Positions 61,501 to 64,000 of a DNA stretch of 64,000 nt are shown here, one piece after another. Within the stretch, counting starts at the first letter, position 1. Every line of letters begins with the position of its first letter. The notes beneath the pieces are model-generated. The model had not been told where the DNA came from and searched no databases. It saw only the letters and a program-made list of their open reading frames with translations. The stretch is from the NCBI GenBank assembly GCA_900708905.1, contig CAADRB010000016.1, positions 1,679,000-1,742,999 on the forward strand, read 5' to 3'. Source of the DNA: Hymenolepis diminuta. Its lineage: Eukaryota > Platyhelminthes > Cestoda > Cyclophyllidea > Hymenolepididae. Made by a program: the position numbers and the translations under genes.

Positions 61501-63476
61501 TAATTTACAGTTATCATGTTTAGTGAGTTCATCAGTTTTCGTGAAGTTAGAATGATTACTGTTATTATCGAAAGGGGAGGAGTGAACCATGGAAGGAAGT
61601 GCAAAAAAGTAGTCCTTTACAAATGTGAAATTAATTTACGTACAGATAGTAAATATATTTTAATAATTTCAGTTTTCTTGTGAAATCTGACGTTGAAAGA
61701 CAGAATTCTGACAACAAATTTGAAACTGACTTATCGTCCAATATTCTTGACAAAAAAATCTGCAGATGAGATCTTACTGCGGTAAATTTATAAATAATTG
61801 GATGAAATAATTGGAACAACAGGCATATGCTATTCTTAATACTTAATTTTAACATAGATTAAAACGAACAAAGGAAAGTTTTTTCCCATTATCTTTATTT
61901 TGCCAATCTCACTGAAACCTAGGGCAAGACCCGCTCGATTTCCTAGTTTATTAAAAATCTAAAGAAGCGAATTGGAGAAATTCAAGTAGAAAACAAATCA
62001 GGAGTTCAAGAACATATAAGCTGTCAAGTGAAGAAGCAAAATTTACCGTAATTTTATCGGCAAAATGCGGTATAAACTAATTAGCCCTCAAAATAGCTCA
62101 AAATCCCAGAACTCAATAGTAACGCGCAAATGTTTTAAAGGTGGGCTTTACTCAAAAATTATGCAAGACAATGATCCTCCAATTTAGCGCATTTTAACGA
62201 ACATACAAATTCTATGAATAACTATCAATAAATTGTTAATTTAATTCTTCTTGAATAAGAACAATTCATTTGTATTCAGAAGAATAGAATGAAAAATTTT
62301 GGCTTAGATGATTGCAATTTAGAAATTGAAGAAAAACACAAAAGTCCTTAACGTTTGGAAACGTGTGGAAAAAATTAAAATTAGAATAATTGCCATAGCA
62401 TTGGAGTTTCGTATTTGCCTCTCCTATGATTTAAATCTAATTCTAAGGATAAAAAGCCGTTTCTCATTGGTGGCGGTGTATAAATATTTTATGAAGGTGT
62501 ATTCGTTTGATCGTAATGTTTAGGAAAGCCATAGCAATAAGATCTACAAGACTCAATGTAAGTAATTCACGATGTGTTCAAAGAACTGTTAAAATTAAAG
62601 TTGGTGGAGATCAACTGCTATATCAAATGAGCGTGAGACTGTACCAGGGACAAACAATCTGTCAAATATTTAAAATCAAACTTGTTGGCTGAATTAGGCT
62701 CCTTAAAATTTCTGGTATCTAAGATAGTTTAGTTTAGATAAATTCATAATAATTACAACTATAAAATTACTCAAACTATGACGAAAACTTCAATATGATG
62801 GATAAATAAGACACTGCAGTACGAAGTCATTTTCATATGTGTATCTTAAATTTCACTACATAGGCTAAATAAACCAAAACTTGATATAAAATACGAATAA
62901 ATAATCAAATAATAATAAATAATAACAATAAAATTTTCTTTTGTGCAGGGGACCAGAAAATTAGATGAATTATCATGATTAAATCTAAATTCAATGGCAA
63001 AATAAATCAATTGAATTAAATGAATATATCAAACGTAGTTTTCGATTACACAATTGTACTTACTCCAAATTTTGATAAGTAGAAAAACTTGAATTTAGAT
63101 AATCCATTCTGGCTTTTAAGGCGTCGTAAGTTTCAGCCTCTTTACTAAGTGCCTCCTTAATCATTTGTTTATGTGATTTTGAGAAAATTTTAGATTGCTC
63201 ATCCGCACTAAAATTAAATACATGAAATAAAAAATTTACATACTGAAGTAGATTTCGCGCTCCTTTTTCCATTTGCAACGCAATATTTATATGAGGAATA
63301 ATCTCAGATTTATTACGATGTAGCATAGTTCGTTGAGTCAAGTATCTGCTGTCCTCAGTCTGAAAAATAATACAGTTCAACACAAAAAATTATACCTTTT
63401 TTCTTCTTAATAATAATGAATCTTCATCTACTTCCTGAGGAATTGCTACTTCTTGTTGTGCCTCAACTTCTGTCAT
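43139..63476 (-). CDS. RHPN: Rhophilin-like Rho-GTPase effector (HR1-BRO1-PDZ), 12 coding exons
   Basis: A scaffold of the rhophilin family, whose vertebrate members bind GTP-bound Rho through HR1. Reconstructed exons: 63396-63476, 63064-63359, 60639-60786, 60329-60453, 57720-57828, 53014-53163, 52849-52947, 51295-51697, 48356-48568, 47201-47489, 44493-44929 and 43139-43512. Every junction is GT-AG and all phases agree, totalling 2724 nt (908 codons). Domains: HR1 about 28-125; BRO1 from about 126 (LPVIPIGLKETYQIDFRAAL, AFEKGSLIFNYAALCSQIAA, FAHAPSRDMS); Ser/Arg-rich insert about 480-595; end of BRO1 (LAEALHWAQQALKTIEQAL, LGPLKYFNARKRW); PDZ about 765-860 (GFSIQG, GDLVVGINGMD, THNEAV). An in-frame TAA four codons upstream fixes the start. 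The C-terminus is open: exon 12 may splice onward at AAG|GTAAAT or read through to a stop at 43058 (about 936 aa). Vertebrate rhophilins are under about 700 aa. Confidence 0.92.
44493..44929 (-). CDS. RHPN: Rhophilin exon 11 (BRO1 end, PDZ start)
   Basis: It opens WSEQLDKIKK, then a basic Ser-rich linker (RHRRLPISNSFHRSSSSADA). After that come EIELPKDLS, FRMLGPLKYFNARKRW, the conserved F..LGPL..F.A..RW, and the first PDZ strand VVYGFSIQG at CAAG|GTAAGT. Confidence 0.93.
45237..45440 (+). repeat. Dispersed repeat, copy 1 (pair with 56.8 kb)
   Basis: It shares CTGGTCAACAGAAG, then an ordered series (GGGATGGTAGAA/GAGATTCTTTAA, CTCCCCTTTATTCGACTCAAGT/CTCCCTACGCAAGTCACACT, GTTAA.ACTTCTCTT) with 56820-57040. 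Found by eye in two introns of the same gene. No coding content. Confidence 0.45.
46367..46708 (+). other. Unassigned 113-codon open frame in an intron
   Basis: The patch is GC-richer than its surroundings and a second frame (46438-46620) is also open over it. Neither product resembles a protein I know. It may be a mobile-element remnant; it is reported for completeness and not as a gene. Confidence 0.15.
47201..47489 (-). CDS. RHPN: Rhophilin exon 10 (end of insert, BRO1 resumes)
   Basis: It starts Ser-rich (DDNTSLSGRFSSLSIRSGSS) and then resumes the BRO1 helices with ANQLGQVCLAEALHWAQQAL and IEQALDLN, aligning with the LGK.HL..A..HEE..R...LCK.L region. It ends AC|GTAAGT, phase 2. Confidence 0.88.
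47490..48355. other. Rhophilin intron 9
   Basis: 866 bp. The segment 47960-48260 is GC-richer than the rest and may be a decayed insertion. No domain was recognised. Confidence 0.6.
48356..48568 (-). CDS. RHPN: Rhophilin exon 9 (Ser/Arg-rich insert)
   Basis: 71 codons: LFNILKPYVQLHKLAPKSRR, then a stretch of His, Arg and Ser ending FSSLSFGGLSRSKSRG at CGAG|GTATGA. The basic, Ser-rich composition suggests a disordered, phosphorylatable loop. I know of no counterpart at this position in vertebrate rhophilins. Confidence 0.8.
48569..51294. other. Rhophilin intron 8
   Basis: 2.7 kb. A GC-richer block at about 49560-50400 has a 91-codon minus frame (49801-50076) and plus-strand segments interrupted by stops. 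It could be an old retroelement, but I could not place any motif. Confidence 0.6.
51295..51697 (-). CDS. RHPN: Rhophilin exon 8 (BRO1)
   Basis: After a strong polypyrimidine tract it reads LSECFGKLASPEASGSG, then IPSSWLSLLDVKSQYYQAQ and YKLGTVLICLA, matching the IPYSW.SL..VK..YY.A...Y segment. The 3' end at ATGA|GTTTAT is the weakest donor in the gene, chosen because it alone gives the phase needed by exon 9. Confidence 0.82.
51698..52848. other. Rhophilin intron 7
   Basis: 1.15 kb of AT-rich sequence; nothing else recognised. Confidence 0.65.
52849..52947 (-). CDS. RHPN: Rhophilin exon 7 (BRO1)
   Basis: 33 codons, phase 0 to 0: VQAQEAVFLKQMIECQQEP, then RLINYIGGAAF at TTC|GTAAGT. It matches AQAQE.VFEK in vertebrate rhophilins. 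Confidence 0.93.
53014..53163 (-). CDS. RHPN: Rhophilin exon 6 (BRO1)
   Basis: Phase 0 to phase 0, 50 codons. It reads DVGAVDSLAEQTKWFVQARA, then LQESFAHAPSRDMSAELLGF, matching the vertebrate YL...F.H.PS.DMS...L..L region. A 66-nt intron follows. Confidence 0.93.
53164..57719. other. Rhophilin intron 5, with repeat copy
   Basis: 4.6 kb, the longest intron. It holds the repeat at 56820-57040. A minus-strand frame at 56781-56969 faintly resembles BRO1 but is not needed, as exons 5 and 6 join at phase 0. Confidence 0.65.
56820..57040 (+). repeat. Dispersed repeat, copy 2 (pair with 45.2 kb)
   Basis: Same-orientation partner of 45237-45440, with CCTGGTCAACAGAAGAGATTC and TGTTAACACTCCTCTTTAAGG-like words. 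Both copies lie in the minus-strand rhophilin gene, antisense to it in the orientation used here. Confidence 0.45.
57720..57828 (-). CDS. RHPN: Rhophilin exon 5 (BRO1)
   Basis: It reads DTFTGERHSQRSPAFEKGS, then LIFNYAALCSQIAAAC at TGC|GTAAGA, matching the YDSLTG....Q....FEKASVLFN.GALY.QIG core of BRO1. Confidence 0.93.
57829..60328. other. Rhophilin intron 4
   Basis: 2.5 kb. Nothing coding was recognised; the short frames at 58989-59213 and 59739-59996 resemble no BRO1 segment. Confidence 0.6.
60329..60453 (-). CDS. RHPN: Rhophilin exon 4 (BRO1)
   Basis: Too short for a simple open-frame scan. After AAAATAG it reads GLKHFKSYYNLLNTIERRFF, then HHGFRFSW, matching the vertebrate G.ELL..Y..QL...E.RFFPP.R..G..F.WYDSLTG. 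It ends TG|GTAAGT, the split Trp codon completed by exon 5. Confidence 0.88.
60639..60786 (-). CDS. RHPN: Rhophilin exon 3 (start of BRO1)
   Basis: It reads SRLPVIPIGLKETYQIDF, then FITSHYHDDPEQYAEGLDKL, the start of the rhophilin BRO1 domain (vertebrate LP...LGLKET..VDF). It opens phase 2 after exon 2 and ends ATG|GTAATA at phase 0. Confidence 0.92.
60787..63063. other. Rhophilin intron 2
   Basis: 2.3 kb, strongly AT-rich. Exons 2 and 3 join in phase across it (split Glu codon), so no coding exon is required inside. Confidence 0.65.
63064..63359 (-). CDS. RHPN: Rhophilin exon 2 (HR1 Rho-binding domain)
   Basis: After TTTTTCAG it reads QRTMLHRNKSEIIPHINIAL, then KGARNLLQ, the conserved HR1 core (R..I...I..EL....GAENL), and ends YLNSSFSTYQNL at GA|GTAAGT. 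The middle holds about 28 residues absent from vertebrate rhophilins; these begin with GTAAAT and end in AAG, so an in-frame 84-nt mini-intron (63156-63239) is possible. Confidence 0.85.
63396..63476 (-). CDS. RHPN: Rhophilin exon 1 (start)
   Basis: Codons 1-27, Gln/Glu-rich N-terminus ending LLLRRKK at AAG|GTATAA, phase 0. The next intron is only 36 nt. TAA four codons upstream is in frame with no acceptor between, so the ATG at 63476 is the start unless a 5' exon is skipped. Confidence 0.8.
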
Positions 63477-64000
63477 GTTGAATATTTAGATAATTTCAAT
63501 TTGTAAAGTGTTTACTGTACCTTGAAAATAGCTCATTAAAACAAATAAAATGATTCCAATGAAACTATAAGTAAGGATACAGATATATGTTACGTATTTA
63601 CATTAACATGCTTTTTAGTAGAAATTTTTAAAACTTACATTATTTTAGAAACGCTTTCTATTAAAATCACATTTCAATTTACTCGCTTAATACAACTATT
63701 GCCAGGTTTAATAAGATTTTCTGTATTGCAGTCAATGTTACGTGTTTTGTTTGATTTTAGATAAGATTTTCAGATGGTACATTTATTATGTATTTCATAT
63801 TTGTTCATACTTTCCTTAATGTGTAAAATAATACCCAACAAATAAAGAAATTGAATCACTTGTGCTCATTTTGAAACTTTTAATGTCTGCTTATTGATAA
63901 ATTAGATAATTATTACGATATAAAAATGGTAGATAACACTAATAATCTACCAGCTGCGGTTGTTATTTTCTCAAAGATTTATACAACTAAGAAGTAGATT
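63477..64000. promoter_or_regulatory. Upstream region of the rhophilin gene
   Basis: This AT-rich flank should include the 5' UTR and promoter of the minus-strand gene, unless a non-coding first exon lies beyond the window. No TATA box or initiator could be singled out in sequence this AT-rich. Confidence 0.35.

Overview
The window looks like nuclear DNA of a flatworm, most likely a tapeworm. This is inferred from four things: AT-rich sequence (roughly two thirds A+T by eye), genes that mix very small introns (34-47 nt) with introns of several kb, the proteins recognised, and LTR retrotransposons whose Gag, reverse transcriptase and RNase H resemble flatworm Ty3/Gypsy elements. It is not bacterial: the recognised genes are split by GT-AG introns and there are no operons.

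Layout. 1 to about 16.2 kb is AT-rich and essentially gene-free, with one exon-like stretch (8.39-8.49 kb, minus), a degenerate tRNA-like sequence (3.36 kb) and a GC-richer block (5.1-5.65 kb). 16.2 to 32.6 kb is a retrotransposon graveyard of one Ty3/Gypsy-like family: a solo LTR (16.27 kb), a decayed element on the minus strand (17.9-21.55 kb) with recognisable gag, protease, RT, RNase H and integrase zinc-finger pieces, a second solo LTR (25.08 kb), an isolated integrase fragment (26.6 kb), and a shorter inverted copy on the plus strand (30.9-32.6 kb). About 1.4 kb of that copy matches the first element with no net indel, shared stop codons included. A four-base N gap lies between the two copies at 29376.

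33 to 43 kb is a compact gene region. RPL17/uL22 (minus, 35961-36573, 192 aa, two exons, 34-nt intron) lies head to head with a PCNP homologue (plus, 37070-37721, four exons, 162 aa). Nearby are several unassigned exon-like stretches (33.5, 34.8-35.0 and 35.35-35.46 kb on minus; 40.8-41.0 and 42.1-42.3 kb on plus).

43.1 to 63.5 kb is one large gene on the minus strand, a rhophilin homologue (HR1, BRO1 and PDZ domains). I reconstructed it as 12 coding exons whose reading phases all agree, giving at least 908 aa. It is longer than vertebrate rhophilins (under about 700 aa) because a Ser/Arg-rich segment is inserted near the end of the BRO1 region. Its introns hold dispersed repeats. RPL17 serves translation, PCNP is a nuclear protein, and rhophilin is a Rho-GTP effector scaffold; nothing suggests that they form one pathway.
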